Origin: Paenibacillus sp. NEAU-GSW1
GTDB lineage: Bacteria > Bacillota > Bacilli > Paenibacillales > Paenibacillaceae
Direction: 5' to 3'
DNA length: 64,000 nt
NCBI RefSeq assembly: GCF_009737085.1
Contig: NZ_WOVL01000026.1
Span: 1-64,000 of the forward strand
This document shows positions 1-8,187 of this stretch, piece by piece. The position numbers were made by a program, and so were the translations under genes. Below the pieces are notes generated by a model that did no database searches, was not told the DNA's origin, and was given only the letters and a program-made list of their open reading frames with translations. The stretch's first letter is position 1. The number at the start of each line of letters is the position of its first letter.

Positions 1-102
1 CGCTAATCGTCAGGAGTGCAAGCACTCCATCAGATCCGCTCGACTTGCATGTATTAGGCACGCCGCCAGCGTTCGTCCTGAGCCAGGATCAAACTCTCCA
101 TA
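1..102 (-). rRNA. rrs: 16S ribosomal RNA, 5' end (partial)
   Basis: Read on the minus strand, this starts with the universal 16S opening (GAGTTTGATCCTGGCTCAG type) followed by the standard helix region GAACGCTGGCGGC and the AATACATGCAAGTCGAGCG stretch. Only about the first 100 nt of the gene are in the window; the rest continues beyond base 1. The 5' end is set by comparison with known 16S starts, so it is good to a few bases. It follows bofA in the same direction, as rrnA follows bofA in Bacillus subtilis. Confidence 0.97.
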
Positions 103-288
103 GAAAGGGTTTTCCGATTGTCCAGCCCAAGGCTGATCGGAAAATCCCGGTCAGAATTTGACTTGCTCATTACTTTGTTTTATCGCTTTTCCGTTATTTT
201 CTAACGGGGCAGTTTCGCTCGTTGTTCAGTTTTCAAAGAACAATTTCTTTTTCGTGTCAACCGCGTTTTTCTCAGCGGCGACTTTTAT

Positions 289-318
289 AATATATCACAG
301 ACGCCCAGATGATTGCAA
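289..318 (-). promoter_or_regulatory. rRNA operon promoter, proximal (P2-like)
   Basis: Minus-strand TTGCAA (313-318) and TATATT (289-294) are separated by 18 nt, about 190 nt before the 16S gene, with an A/T-rich run just upstream resembling an UP element. The leader between here and the 16S contains the TTCTTTGAAAACTGAAC block common in Bacillus-type rRNA leaders. Confidence 0.7.
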
Positions 319-386
319 GTACTTTTTTAAAAAACTTTTTTGAAGCTTTATTTCCTTGCTCTCTGTTGCTCTTTGGCGCGAGAACT

Positions 387-416
387 AATGTAGCATACTT
401 TTATCCGTGGCGTCAA
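387..416 (-). promoter_or_regulatory. rRNA operon promoter, distal (P1-like)
   Basis: Minus-strand TTGACG (411-416) and TACATT (387-392) with an 18-nt spacer. Together with the site at 289-318 it makes the tandem promoter arrangement usual for Bacillota rRNA operons. Confidence 0.7.
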
Positions 417-513
417 CCCCAGAGTCTAATCCTATTCAATAAGCCATCTTTTACGCTGATCGTCCCCGCCTTAATTGCTGACTCCGATCGCAACGAATCG
501 CTCTGTTCGCCGC

Positions 514-777
514 TTATACAATAAAATACTGGACGCCTGCAATTAACGCGATGCCGGGAACTCCCAGCACAACAACAGTGCCAATCGTCGCGGGATTAAG
601 CGGAATGTAGACATTCGATATCATACCTGAAAAGTTAAGCAAATATAACACGCCGGCTGCAAGCGCTAAATGAAGCGCGAATCCTTTTACCCAGCTCCAG
701 GACAACCTTTGGCGTACTAACACCCCGATTAACAGCAAAGACGAAATAATAAACAGCGCAAGCCAAAAAACATTCAT
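514..777 (-). CDS. bofA: Pro-sigma-K processing inhibitor BofA
   Basis: An 87-residue protein with two or three hydrophobic segments and a C-terminal GVPGIALIAGVQYFIV-type end typical of BofA. In B. subtilis BofA sits in the outer forespore membrane with SpoIVFA and holds the SpoIVFB protease inactive until the mother cell should process pro-sigma-K. The start at 777 is chosen because GGAGGGGG lies 8 nt upstream and because it gives a 4-nt ATGA overlap with the stop of yaaL. It is the last gene of the dnaX-ybaB-recR-yaaL-bofA series and is followed by the rRNA promoters; I see no strong terminator between them. Confidence 0.93.
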   Translation of the reverse strand: MNVFWLALFIISSLLLIGVLVRQRLSWSWVKGFALHLALAAGVLYLLNFSGMISNVYIPLNPATIGTVVVLGVPGIALIAGVQYFIV

Positions 778-1082
778 CGTAAAGTCCCCCTCCATTCCGG
801 CCATTTCTGGCACGTTCTTTTTGCTACCCGCAGGAGCATTTCATAACGCTTTTCCGCTGTAATAATCGAATAGATCGCGTAATCAACCTGATCCTGCCCC
901 TCGGCTACATCAAAAAAGCGATTCGCATTAACCCACTCTCGATGCGCTTCTGCAATTTCCTGCCGCAATTGATCCGTCCACTGTACCGTGTCCATTTCTC
1001 CCGCAAGCCCCAGTCCGATCTTCTCGGCCTTTCTTCCCCTTGCCATTTCTTCTCCCGCTGCCCGCCGCTTCAGCATCCCCAT
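774..1082 (-). CDS. yaaL: YaaL family protein (DUF2508)
   Basis: A 102-residue, mostly helical soluble protein whose C-terminal part (about residues 35-95, with EWVNANRFFD and DYAIYSIITAEKRYEMLLR) resembles YaaL/DUF2508. The function of the family is unknown. Its place between recR and bofA is the same as in B. subtilis. The start at 1082 is chosen over a longer reading because GGAGG sits 8 nt upstream. It shares 4 nt with bofA, so the two are probably translationally coupled. Confidence 0.85.
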   Translation of the reverse strand: MGMLKRRAAGEEMARGRKAEKIGLGLAGEMDTVQWTDQLRQEIAEAHREWVNANRFFDVAEGQDQVDYAIYSIITAEKRYEMLLRVAKRTCQKWPEWRGTLR

Positions 1083-1231
1083 TGCCGAGCCCTCCTTCGC
1101 TTGTCCATTTCTATCAGTCCTCATTACTCCATATGTATAATCAATAGGACAAAAATAGAACCGAAGAAGCCTCGTGAAATGAGCCGGTTGCCCGCTAATT
1201 TCATTAGATCTTGAGGGACCATTTGTTCTAA

Positions 1232-1282
1232 TAAAAAACAAAACTGCCTCACCGGACCTCAATAACGAAGTCAGTAAGACAG
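1232..1282 (-). terminator. Intrinsic terminator after recR
   Basis: Minus strand: a 9-bp stem with two G-U pairs (1274-1282 with 1244-1252) followed by TTTTGTTTTTTAT. It lies just past the recR stop, so yaaL-bofA probably has its own promoter or depends on read-through. Confidence 0.7.
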
Positions 1283-1299
1283 CCTTTTTCATCTATAAA

Positions 1300-1902
1300 T
1301 CAGCTTAACTCTCTGCGGCCTTCCAGCGCTTTGGACAGCGTCACTTCATCCGCATACTCCAAATCGCCGCCAACCGGCAAGCCGTGCGCAATCCGAGTAA
1401 CGCGAATGCCGAAAGGCTTCACGAGCCTCGATATATACATCGCGGTCGCTTCGCCCTCAATATTCGGATTGGTCGCCAAAATCAATTCCTGGACTCGCTC
1501 ATCGCTTAGCCGCTGAAGCAGCTCGGCAATCCGAATCTGATCGGGACCGATCCCTTCAATCGGGGAAATCGCTCCCTGCAAAACGTGATAATAGCCTTGG
1601 AACTCTTTCGTTCGCTCCATCGCCACCAAATCCTTCGATTCCTGAACGACGCAAATAATGGAGCCGTCACGTGTTTTGTCCTGACAAATCCGGCATGGAT
1701 CGGTATCGGTAATATTGCAGCAGACCGAACAATACGTAAGATTTCTTTTTACGCTTACCAGCGCTTTAGCGAAATCGATGACATCGTCTTCCTTCATTCG
1801 CAGCACGTGAAAAGCGAGCCTCGCGGCCGTCTTGGGGCCAATGCCCGGCAGCCGTGTGAACGCATCAATTAATTTCGCTATCGGTTCGGGGTAATACAAC
1901 AA
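1300..1902 (-). CDS. recR: Recombination mediator protein RecR
   Basis: A 200-residue full-length RecR. It has the N-terminal helix-hairpin-helix ([15 protein letters not shown], about residues 17-33), a four-cysteine zinc finger ([16 protein letters not shown], about 57-72) and a Toprim domain (about 80-175). RecR works with RecO and RecF to load RecA on SSB-coated single-stranded DNA during gap repair. It follows ybaB, as in most Bacillota. An independent terminator lies between the two genes. Confidence 0.98.
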   Translation of the reverse strand: MLYYPEPIAKLIDAFTRLPGIGPKTAARLAFHVLRMKEDDVIDFAKALVSVKRNLTYCSVCCNITDTDPCRICQDKTRDGSIICVVQESKDLVAMERTKEFQGYYHVLQGAISPIEGIGPDQIRIAELLQRLSDERVQELILATNPNIEGEATAMYISRLVKPFGIRVTRIAHGLPVGGDLEYADEVTLSKALEGRRELS

Positions 1903-1946
1903 GCGCAGCTCCTTTCAAGCAAACAGAAAAAACGAAGCAAAAGCAA

Positions 1947-1979
1947 GAACAACGCTTGGATCAAGCTCAAGCGTTGTTC
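1947..1979 (-). terminator. Terminator-like hairpin between ybaB and recR
   Basis: A perfect 12-bp stem (1947-1958 with 1968-1979) with a 9-nt loop, followed on the minus strand by TTGCTTTTGC. It lies right after the ybaB stop. The U-tract is broken, so termination may be partial. Confidence 0.6.
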
Positions 1980-1989
1980 GTTTGCAAAA

Positions 1990-2301
1990 CTAGAACAGGC
2001 CTGGGATTTTCATGCCGCCTGTGAATTTGCTCATATCTTGGTTTGCGACATCGTCGACTTTAGTCAACGCATCGTTTACTGCAGTCATAACAAGGTCTTG
2101 CAGCATTTCAACGTCATCCGGATCTACCGCTTCCGGCTTAATTGCAATGCTAAGAATTTTCTTATGTCCGTTTGCAACGACTGTAACTACGCCGCCGCCA
2201 GCTGTACCTTCAGCCGTTTTGTTTACAAGCTCTTCTTGAGCTTTCATCATTTGCTCTTGCATTTTCTTCACTTGCTTCATCATTTGGTTCATATTGTTCA
2301 T
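1990..2301 (-). CDS. YbaB/EbfC family nucleoid-associated protein
   Basis: A 103-residue protein with the Met/Lys/Gln-rich N-terminal helix ([17 protein letters not shown]) and the [18 protein letters not shown] strand of YbaB/EbfC. Members form dimers that bind DNA without strong sequence specificity. It lies 28 nt downstream of dnaX and upstream of recR, the conserved dnaX-ybaB-recR order. The B. subtilis counterpart is yaaK. Confidence 0.95.
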   Translation of the reverse strand: MNNMNQMMKQVKKMQEQMMKAQEELVNKTAEGTAGGGVVTVVANGHKKILSIAIKPEAVDPDDVEMLQDLVMTAVNDALTKVDDVANQDMSKFTGGMKIPGLF

Positions 2302-2329
2302 TACTATTCACCTCATAAATGTAGTTTGG

Positions 2330-4108
2330 TTAGTCTTCTTTCACAACGACGAGATCTTCGCCAAAAAGCTTGACCGCTTCCTCAACCCATTTGGGCTGAG
2401 AAGGCTCGCCTGCGTCAATCGCATCGGGCGTAAGCTCAATATCAGGCGATGAACCGCCTCCCCGTTCAGCTGCCGCCTGCCATTCCTTAAGCATGACAGT
2501 CGCCAATCGAACAGGCTTGCCGAACGTATCCTGCAGGACACGTTCAATAATTTCGCGATGGGCCGGTTTCTCCGTCGTCTCTCGATGCATCGTGTTCTTA
2601 AAGCCTACGAGCACCGAATCCTCCGTCATTGAAACAGGTTCTCCATCAACGAGCCAAGCATGAACCGTGATCTTTGCCTCTTTCACCCGCTGCAGCACTT
2701 CATTCCACTTCATGCGAGCTTGGCCTGTCGCGGTATTGCCGGCAGCGGCGATATACGGATCCAGCTTAACTGTCGCCGTTCTTATGCCGCCCCCTGCCGC
2801 GCCGCCGCCCCGCCCAAACGGTTGGCGAACGGCGCCGCCGGATCTGCCTTGGCCGGCGTCGCCTCCCGGCGCGCTCGCTCCGCCGGCTGCTGCGCCGTTC
2901 TTCAGCAGCTGCTCGAGCTTGCGCTCCAGCAGCTCGACCTGCTGGCGCAGCCTGTGCAGCTCCGCCGAATCCGCAGCCGGCGCGCCTCCTTCGGCGGAAG
3001 CCGCCCTGCCTGCGGACGACGCGCCGTCTCCGCTGGTGCAAATCTTCATAAGCGCGACTTCGAACAGCGTTTGCGGCTGGGAAGCATGCTTCATCTCCGA
3101 TTGATAACGGTTCAACGTATCGATCATCTGAAACAGCCGTTCCGCAGACAACGACTCCGCCATCGAACGGAACTGCTCGGCATCGACAACCCGCTCCGTT
3201 GCAGCGCCCTGAGGCGCCAGCTTGAGCACGAGCAAATCTCTAAAATAATAGATTAAATTTTCCATGCATTTGTCCGCGCTTTTGCCTGCCTGCGTCAAGC
3301 TTTCTACCAAAGGCAGAATCGCTGCCGCATTACGGTCGCGAACCGCTTCCGCAAGCTGATAAAACTGCTCAGCCGCCATGCCGCCCGTAACGTCAACCGC
3401 TGCTTCAAGCGTAATTCTCGAGCCGCCGAACGCCGCTACCTGCTCTAACAGACTTATCGCATCGCGCATGCCGCCTTCCGACAGCCGAGCAATATATGAA
3501 ATCGCATCCTCATCGGCTTCAATGCCCTCTTCCCGGCATATTTCCGATAATCGTTCCGACTGTTCTTCTAACGATACCTGACGGAAATCGAATCGCTGGC
3601 ATCGCGATATAATGGTTGCAGGCAATTTATGCGGCTCTGTTGTCGCCAATATGAAGATGACATGTCCCGGCGGTTCCTCGAGCGTCTTCAGCAAAGCATT
3701 AAACGCTTCGGCGGTAAGCATATGGACTTCATCAATAATATATACTTTATAACGTACTTCCGATGGGGCATATCGCACTTTATCGCGAATATCTCTAATT
3801 TCGTCGATACCCCGGTTGGAGGCGGCGTCAATCTCTACCACATCCATAATATGTCCGGCCGTAATGCCTCGGCAAGCGTCGCATTCATTACAAGGCTCAA
3901 TTGCAGGGCCGCGTTCGCAGTTAACCGCTTTCGCCATTACTTTCGCCGTGGTTGTTTTCCCGGTGCCTCGCGGACCGTTAAACAAATACGCGTGCGAGAC
4001 GCGATTTTCGCGCAAAGCATTTTGCAGCGTTTGAATGATATGCTGTTGCCCGACCATATCCCGAAACGTCTGCGGACGCCAGGCACGATACAATGCTATA
4101 TGTGTCAC
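2330..4108 (-). CDS. dnaX: DNA polymerase III subunit gamma/tau
   Basis: A 592-residue clamp-loader ATPase. From the chosen start it shows Walker A GPRGTGKT (45-52), a zinc site (C64, C73, C76, C79), Walker B/DEAH-like IIDEVHML, and sensor residues, followed by domain III and a Gly/Ala-rich linker before the tau-type C-terminal region. The reading frame runs further upstream, but the GTG at 4108 gives VTHIALYRAWRPQ, matching the usual DnaX N-terminus, with AAGGGAA about 8 nt upstream. The first gene of its cluster, just downstream of the SRP RNA as in Bacillus. Confidence 0.96.
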   Translation of the reverse strand: MTHIALYRAWRPQTFRDMVGQQHIIQTLQNALRENRVSHAYLFNGPRGTGKTTTAKVMAKAVNCERGPAIEPCNECDACRGITAGHIMDVVEIDAASNRGIDEIRDIRDKVRYAPSEVRYKVYIIDEVHMLTAEAFNALLKTLEEPPGHVIFILATTEPHKLPATIISRCQRFDFRQVSLEEQSERLSEICREEGIEADEDAISYIARLSEGGMRDAISLLEQVAAFGGSRITLEAAVDVTGGMAAEQFYQLAEAVRDRNAAAILPLVESLTQAGKSADKCMENLIYYFRDLLVLKLAPQGAATERVVDAEQFRSMAESLSAERLFQMIDTLNRYQSEMKHASQPQTLFEVALMKICTSGDGASSAGRAASAEGGAPAADSAELHRLRQQVELLERKLEQLLKNGAAAGGASAPGGDAGQGRSGGAVRQPFGRGGGAAGGGIRTATVKLDPYIAAAGNTATGQARMKWNEVLQRVKEAKITVHAWLVDGEPVSMTEDSVLVGFKNTMHRETTEKPAHREIIERVLQDTFGKPVRLATVMLKEWQAAAERGGGSSPDIELTPDAIDAGEPSQPKWVEEAVKLFGEDLVVVKED

Positions 4109-4270
4109 GCGGACCGTTCCCTTCAGCTTTCCGAATTCCCCTCTATTATACAACATCAACTGTCCGATAAAAACAATAGTCCGAAAAAAACAAAAACACC
4201 ATCTTCCGCGGCTCCGAGTAAATCGAAACGCATCTTTGGTGTCATTCGCTTGCCTATCTAATTGTTAGAA

Positions 4271-4539
4271 CCGTGCACCTGCCCTCGATACATGCAGTCC
4301 AGGCGGCATTCTTACGACTCAGCTCGAGCCAGGCACTCCCCCGGCACATGAACTAACTTGCTTACGGCTGCTTCCTTCCGGACCTGACCGGGTTCACAAG
4401 CGTCCATTGCGGAGGACCCAACTGTCAACACTGATTGTAAGCGCCAAACCCTGCATTGCATAACCTCAAACAGGAATTCAACCTCGCTAAAGCGGATTGC
4501 GAGTTACAGGGCACCGCTATCTCCCCATCTAGCACGGCA
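4271..4539 (-). ncRNA. scr: Signal recognition particle RNA, long Bacillus type
   Basis: The minus strand carries the conserved SRP domain IV: GTCAGGTCCGGAAGGAAGCAGC plus flanking stems, the GGGTCCT...CAATGG arm, and the 5' Alu-type segment GCCGTGCTAG..AGCGGTGCCCTGTA. The 3' end matches the ...GGTGCACGG end of B. subtilis scRNA. Length is about 269 nt, so an Alu domain is present, as expected for Bacillus-like organisms. The 5' end is placed from the promoter at 4546-4574. It guides Ffh/FtsY membrane targeting of nascent proteins. Confidence 0.93.
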
Positions 4540-4545
4540 AAAATA

Positions 4546-4574
4546 AGTATAGCCCATTCAAACCTAAAGCGCAA
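4546..4574 (-). promoter_or_regulatory. Sigma-A promoter of SRP RNA
   Basis: Minus-strand TTGCGC (4569-4574) and TATACT (4546-4551) with an exact 17-nt spacer, 7-8 nt before the first conserved SRP RNA bases. Confidence 0.8.
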
Positions 4575-4612
4575 CTCATGGGTGAAATTTACATTTATGC
4601 GGCAAATCGCAT

Positions 4613-5011
4613 CTATCGAACCGCTTCAACGGTCACTTCATAACGAGGCATATTCGTTTGAAGCAGCTTTTGCGCTTTTTGACGAACATTTTCTTTCTCT
4701 GCGTCAGACATATCGTCTCTGACATTGACAACAGCGCGAAGATGTTCTCCGTTGAAAAACAATTGATTGCTTTCCACGCCGTCGCCTTTCAACCCGTCCA
4801 GCACTTGACCGGCAAATTTGCCGTCCGACTTGTAATTCAGATAGGAAAAATTGTTTGGTATATTCGGGTTGCTGTTGGAGTAGCCCAGATAGCCGTCATG
4901 TCCGTAGGTTTTATTTTCCTTCACACTCGGATTGGCGCTGCAGCCATATAAACTAAGCGAGCAAGCCGAAACAATCGCGGCCCCCGCCAAAAATGCTTTC
5001 ACATTAGCCAT
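4613..5011 (-). CDS. YhcN/YlaJ family sporulation lipoprotein
   Basis: A 132-residue lipoprotein with signal peptide and lipobox LYGC (Cys24), a Gly/Asn/Tyr-rich linker, and a C-terminal domain with the VVNVRDDMSDAEKENVRQKAQKLL pattern of the YhcN/YlaJ family. Family members in B. subtilis are spore-membrane proteins made in the forespore. The start at 5011 has GGGAGG 8 nt upstream. That ribosome site is part of the rpmE terminator stem, and a forespore-type promoter lies in the loop region (see 5033-5062). I assign the family from sequence pattern; exact function is unknown. Confidence 0.85.
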   Translation of the reverse strand: MANVKAFLAGAAIVSACSLSLYGCSANPSVKENKTYGHDGYLGYSNSNPNIPNNFSYLNYKSDGKFAGQVLDGLKGDGVESNQLFFNGEHLRAVVNVRDDMSDAEKENVRQKAQKLLQTNMPRYEVTVEAVR

Positions 5012-5013
5012 AT

Positions 5014-5052
5014 AAAAAACCTCCCTTAACCATAGGATGGCTGAGGGAGGTT
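5014..5052 (-). terminator. rpmE terminator that contains the next gene's ribosome site
   Basis: Minus strand: a perfect 9-bp stem (5044-5052 with 5018-5026), an inner CCAT/ATGG stem, then TTTTTT. It ends rpmE. The 3' arm is also the GGGAGG ribosome-binding site of the lipoprotein gene starting at 5011. Confidence 0.85.
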
Positions 5053-5062
5053 CTTGTATTCT
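5033..5062 (-). promoter_or_regulatory. Candidate forespore (sigma-G/F) promoter
   Basis: Minus-strand AGAATA (5057-5062) and CATCCTA (5033-5039) are 17 nt apart, close to the sigma-G pattern TGAATA-N17-CATACTA. RNA started here would include only the 3' arm of the terminator hairpin, leaving the ribosome site free. Inference from consensus match and gene family. Confidence 0.55.
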
Positions 5063-5079
5063 GCCAAATAGTGGCGGAA

Positions 5080-5277
5080 TTAGATGCCGTATTTCTTTTT
5101 GAAACGATCGACGCGGCCGCCGGCATCCAAGAACTTTTGCTTACCCGTGAAGAACGGGTGACATTGGGAACAAACCTCTACGCGCAGGTTTTGTTTGATC
5201 GAACCTGTTTCGAAAGTGTTACCGCAAGCGCAAGTAATATTGGAGACGTGGTATGTCGGATGAATACCTTGTTTCAT
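5080..5277 (-). CDS. rpmE: 50S ribosomal protein L31, zinc-binding type
   Basis: A 65-residue L31. The start at 5277 (MKQGIHP) has AGAGGTG upstream and matches the family's N-terminus. Zinc ligands are present as CACG and CSQCHPF (C+ form), so this is the zinc-requiring paralog that is replaced by YtiA under zinc limitation in B. subtilis. As in Bacillus it lies near rho; here a radical SAM gene separates the two. Confidence 0.97.
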   Translation of the reverse strand: MKQGIHPTYHVSNITCACGNTFETGSIKQNLRVEVCSQCHPFFTGKQKFLDAGGRVDRFKKKYGI

Positions 5278-5396
5278 CTCGTTCACCTCTTTCTGCCCTG
5301 AATCACATGCGGATTCAGAGTTAAAATCACACATATCGGATTATAGCATGACGTTATCCGCCTTGCAATGTAATTGTCTTTTCCAATTGCACAGGG

Positions 5397-6650
5397 CTAT
5401 TTGCGCATCGCTGCAGGAGGCAAGTGCGTGTAGGAGCCGATCACGACATCAGGAAGCTCCTCGCGGAATATTTCCAGCATTTGCTTCATTCCGTAAATTT
5501 CGCCTTGCGCCGGAGGAATGAGCTCCAAGTAGCTCTCGGGGTCAATGTTCAGGTTGCGCATTTGAATAAGCTTTAGGCCTGTTCGCTTCGCGAAGCCGAT
5601 CATCGCCTCGATTTCTTCTTCACGGTCGGTTACGCCGGGGAAAATCAAATAGTTGATCGAAGTGTATACGCCCTTGTCGGTCGCATATTTCAACGATTTC
5701 TCTACGTTAGCCAGATTGTAGGCGCGCGGCTTGTAATAAGCGTTGTAATGATCGTCCAGCGCGCTGATCGTGCTGACGCGCATGAGATCAAGACCCGCGT
5801 CGACAATGGCGCGGATGTGGTCGGTCAGTCCGGCATTTGTATTGATGTTAATGTAGCCTTGCGACGTCTGGCTGCGCACCTCGCGCATCGCTTCCACAAT
5901 AATTTTCGCTTGCGTGGACGGTTCGCCCTCGCAGCCTTGACCGAAGCTGATAATGGACTCCGGCGTGCGCAGATGCTCCAGCATAATTTGCGTTATTTCT
6001 TCAACCGTCGGCTTGAAATTCATCCGCGTCTGCGGCGCGACAAAGCCGCTGTCGTCCGGTTGTTCGGAAATACAGCCGAAACAGCCCGCATTGCACGAAT
6101 ACGATACCGGAACCCCGCCTTCCCAGCGCTGCAGGAACGTATTCGACGACGTCAGACACTCGTAACCGAGCGCACAGTTGGAGAGATGTTTGTACAGCCG
6201 GTTTTCCGGATATTTGTTCAGCAGCGTCTCCACTTGGCTCTTTACTTGTTTGCGGTCGCAGTTAAGCGGATCCCACTTGTACGGATCATCGCTTTGCTCC
6301 GCAGCGACATAGAAGCCGCCGTCTTTCCAGACAACTGCCGTATAGCCGAACAAAGGAAACTTCTCGTTCTTGTCGGTCTTCACGTAACCGGGAAGCGCAA
6401 GTCTGGTGTAGCCTTGCGGAAGCAGCGCGCCAACGGCCTGCACGCTGCCGTCGAGCAGTTTCATTTCGCCCGTGTCGGGATCCATGCACGTCGGTCGCGT
6501 GTGCGGCAATCCGACCAGCGTCGCTCCGCTTGGCAGCGGAATCAGTTCGTCTTCCATCAGTTCGACGACTATGTCCCCGCTGCGGCCAAGCGCTATATAT
6601 TCAGGATGATCAAATACGTTGCCATTATCATCCGCATAGACCAAATTCAT
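5397..6650 (-). CDS. Radical SAM protein with N-terminal extension
   Basis: A 417-residue protein. Residues 1-175 form an extension of unknown fold; a CNAGCFGC motif at about 186-193 is the CxxxCxxC cluster ligand set of the radical SAM superfamily, followed by GQGCEGEP (SAM-binding GGE-like segment), NTNAGL and other barrel strands. It should bind a 4Fe-4S cluster and SAM in the cytosol; substrate unknown. The start has AGGAGG 9 nt upstream. It lies 24 nt after rho and may be co-transcribed. I do not recognise a named family. Confidence 0.85.
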   Translation of the reverse strand: MNLVYADDNGNVFDHPEYIALGRSGDIVVELMEDELIPLPSGATLVGLPHTRPTCMDPDTGEMKLLDGSVQAVGALLPQGYTRLALPGYVKTDKNEKFPLFGYTAVVWKDGGFYVAAEQSDDPYKWDPLNCDRKQVKSQVETLLNKYPENRLYKHLSNCALGYECLTSSNTFLQRWEGGVPVSYSCNAGCFGCISEQPDDSGFVAPQTRMNFKPTVEEITQIMLEHLRTPESIISFGQGCEGEPSTQAKIIVEAMREVRSQTSQGYININTNAGLTDHIRAIVDAGLDLMRVSTISALDDHYNAYYKPRAYNLANVEKSLKYATDKGVYTSINYLIFPGVTDREEEIEAMIGFAKRTGLKLIQMRNLNIDPESYLELIPPAQGEIYGMKQMLEIFREELPDVVIGSYTHLPPAAMRK

Positions 6651-6674
6651 CTTTGATGTCCTCCTTCAAGCAGC

Positions 6675-8075
6675 CTATGTGCTATGCGTCGACGATTGCG
6701 ACGATGCCGAGCGCGGAGACGGTCTTCTTCCAGCCGAGCCCGTTCCTGCCGAAGACTGCGACGATGCCGATGAGCTGGAACTCGCAGCAGATCCGCTTCT
6801 TTGCGGCGTCCGCTGTTGAGGTTTCTCCTCCGATGTATCCAGAGCCGTCAAAAACTCGCTGTTTGACTTGCTGTCAGCCAGCTTCTTCAAGAAGCCGTCG
6901 ACGAAATCCGGCGTATCGGTCATATTGCGGCGCACAACCCAAATTTTCTCGAGCTCTTCCTTTGACAGCAGCAGCTCTTCCCGGCGCGTGCCTGAACGAC
7001 GAATATCAAGCGCAGGGAAAATACGGCGTTCAGCCAGCTTCCGGTCGAGATGCAGCTCCATGTTGCCCGTACCTTTAAATTCTTCATAAATGATATCGTC
7101 CATACGCGATCCCGTCTCGATAAGCGCAGTTGCCAGAATGGTCAAGCTGCCGCCTTCCTCGACATTGCGGGCCGCGCCGAAAAACCGTTTCGGACGGTGG
7201 AACGCAGCCGGATCGATACCGCCGCTGAGCGTACGGCCGGACGGCGGTACAACAACGTTGTAAGCACGGGCCAGACGCGTAATGCTGTCGAGCAGAATAA
7301 CGACATCCTTCTTGTGCTCAACAAGGCGCAACGCCCGCTCCAGCACGAGCTCCGCGACTTTAATATGATTTTCCGGCAACTCGTCGAATGTCGATGCTAC
7401 AACTTCGCCCTTAACCGAACGCTGCATATCGGTTACTTCCTCCGGCCGCTCGTCGATCAGCAGCACAAAAAGCTCGATATCCGGATGGTTCGTCGAGATG
7501 CTGTTGGCAATTTCCTTGAGCAATAGCGTTTTGCCCGCTTTTGGCGGCGCTACGATAAGTCCGCGCTGTCCAAGACCGACTGGCGCCAGCAAATCCATAA
7601 TTCGGGTCGAAATTTTATTAGGAGCCGTCTCCAAAACGAGTTTCTTTTGTGGATAAAGGGGAGTGAGTGCGGGAAAATGCAAACGCTCTGCCGCGGTAGC
7701 CGGATCCATTCCGTTTACGGCGTTTACTTGCAGCAATCCGAAAAACTTCTCTTTTTCCTTCGGCAGACGGCATTTCCCGGATACGAGATCGCCGTTCCGC
7801 AGATCGAACTTGCGAATTTGCGAGGCTGAAATATAAATATCTTCTTTGCTTGGCAAGTAGCCGATTGGACGCAAGAAGCCATAGCCGTCCGGAAGCACAT
7901 CCAATATGCCTTCCATAAACATAAACCCGCTTGTTTCCGCTTGCGCGCGTAAAATAGCAAAAATTAATTCCTTTTTCTTCAACTGACCATAGTACGGAAT
8001 CTGATACTGCTTCGCCAGCTTGTACATGTCGGTCAGCTTCATCTCTTCCAGATCAGCGATCTGAAGATCCGTCAT
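6675..8075 (-). CDS. rho: Transcription termination factor Rho
   Basis: A 466-residue hexameric RNA-dependent ATPase. It shows the N-terminal SAP-like helices, the cold-shock RNA-binding fold (DGYGFLRP...SASQIRKFDLRNGD, about 63-110), Walker A APPKAGKT (about 176-183), Walker B VVILLDSITRLARA and the Q/R-loops. The last 45 residues are a low-complexity Ser/Arg/Gln tail absent from most Rho proteins. It follows murA in the same direction as in B. subtilis, where murZ, rho and rpmE are close. Confidence 0.97.
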   Translation of the reverse strand: MTDLQIADLEEMKLTDMYKLAKQYQIPYYGQLKKKELIFAILRAQAETSGFMFMEGILDVLPDGYGFLRPIGYLPSKEDIYISASQIRKFDLRNGDLVSGKCRLPKEKEKFFGLLQVNAVNGMDPATAAERLHFPALTPLYPQKKLVLETAPNKISTRIMDLLAPVGLGQRGLIVAPPKAGKTLLLKEIANSISTNHPDIELFVLLIDERPEEVTDMQRSVKGEVVASTFDELPENHIKVAELVLERALRLVEHKKDVVILLDSITRLARAYNVVVPPSGRTLSGGIDPAAFHRPKRFFGAARNVEEGGSLTILATALIETGSRMDDIIYEEFKGTGNMELHLDRKLAERRIFPALDIRRSGTRREELLLSKEELEKIWVVRRNMTDTPDFVDGFLKKLADSKSNSEFLTALDTSEEKPQQRTPQRSGSAASSSSSASSQSSAGTGSAGRRPSPRSASSQSSTHST

Positions 8076-8128
8076 ATTCTCACCACTTTGTTTAATGTTT
8101 TAAAAGAGCCGATTTATCATTATATACC

Positions 8129-8167
8129 GAATTCGGTGCCTTCTATTCGCAAGTAGGCACCGAATTC
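8129..8167. repeat. Perfect 13-bp inverted repeat between murA and rho
   Basis: Arms 8129-8141 and 8155-8167 are exact complements around a 13-nt loop. No U-tract follows on the minus strand, so it is not a classical terminator. It may protect an RNA end or serve rho regulation. Confidence 0.6.
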
Positions 8168-8187
8168 AAGATTAATAGATGTTTTAA

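Noticed and set aside
5748-6656. 302-codon frame opposite the radical SAM gene
   Set aside because: Arg/Ala/His-rich shadow with no motif.
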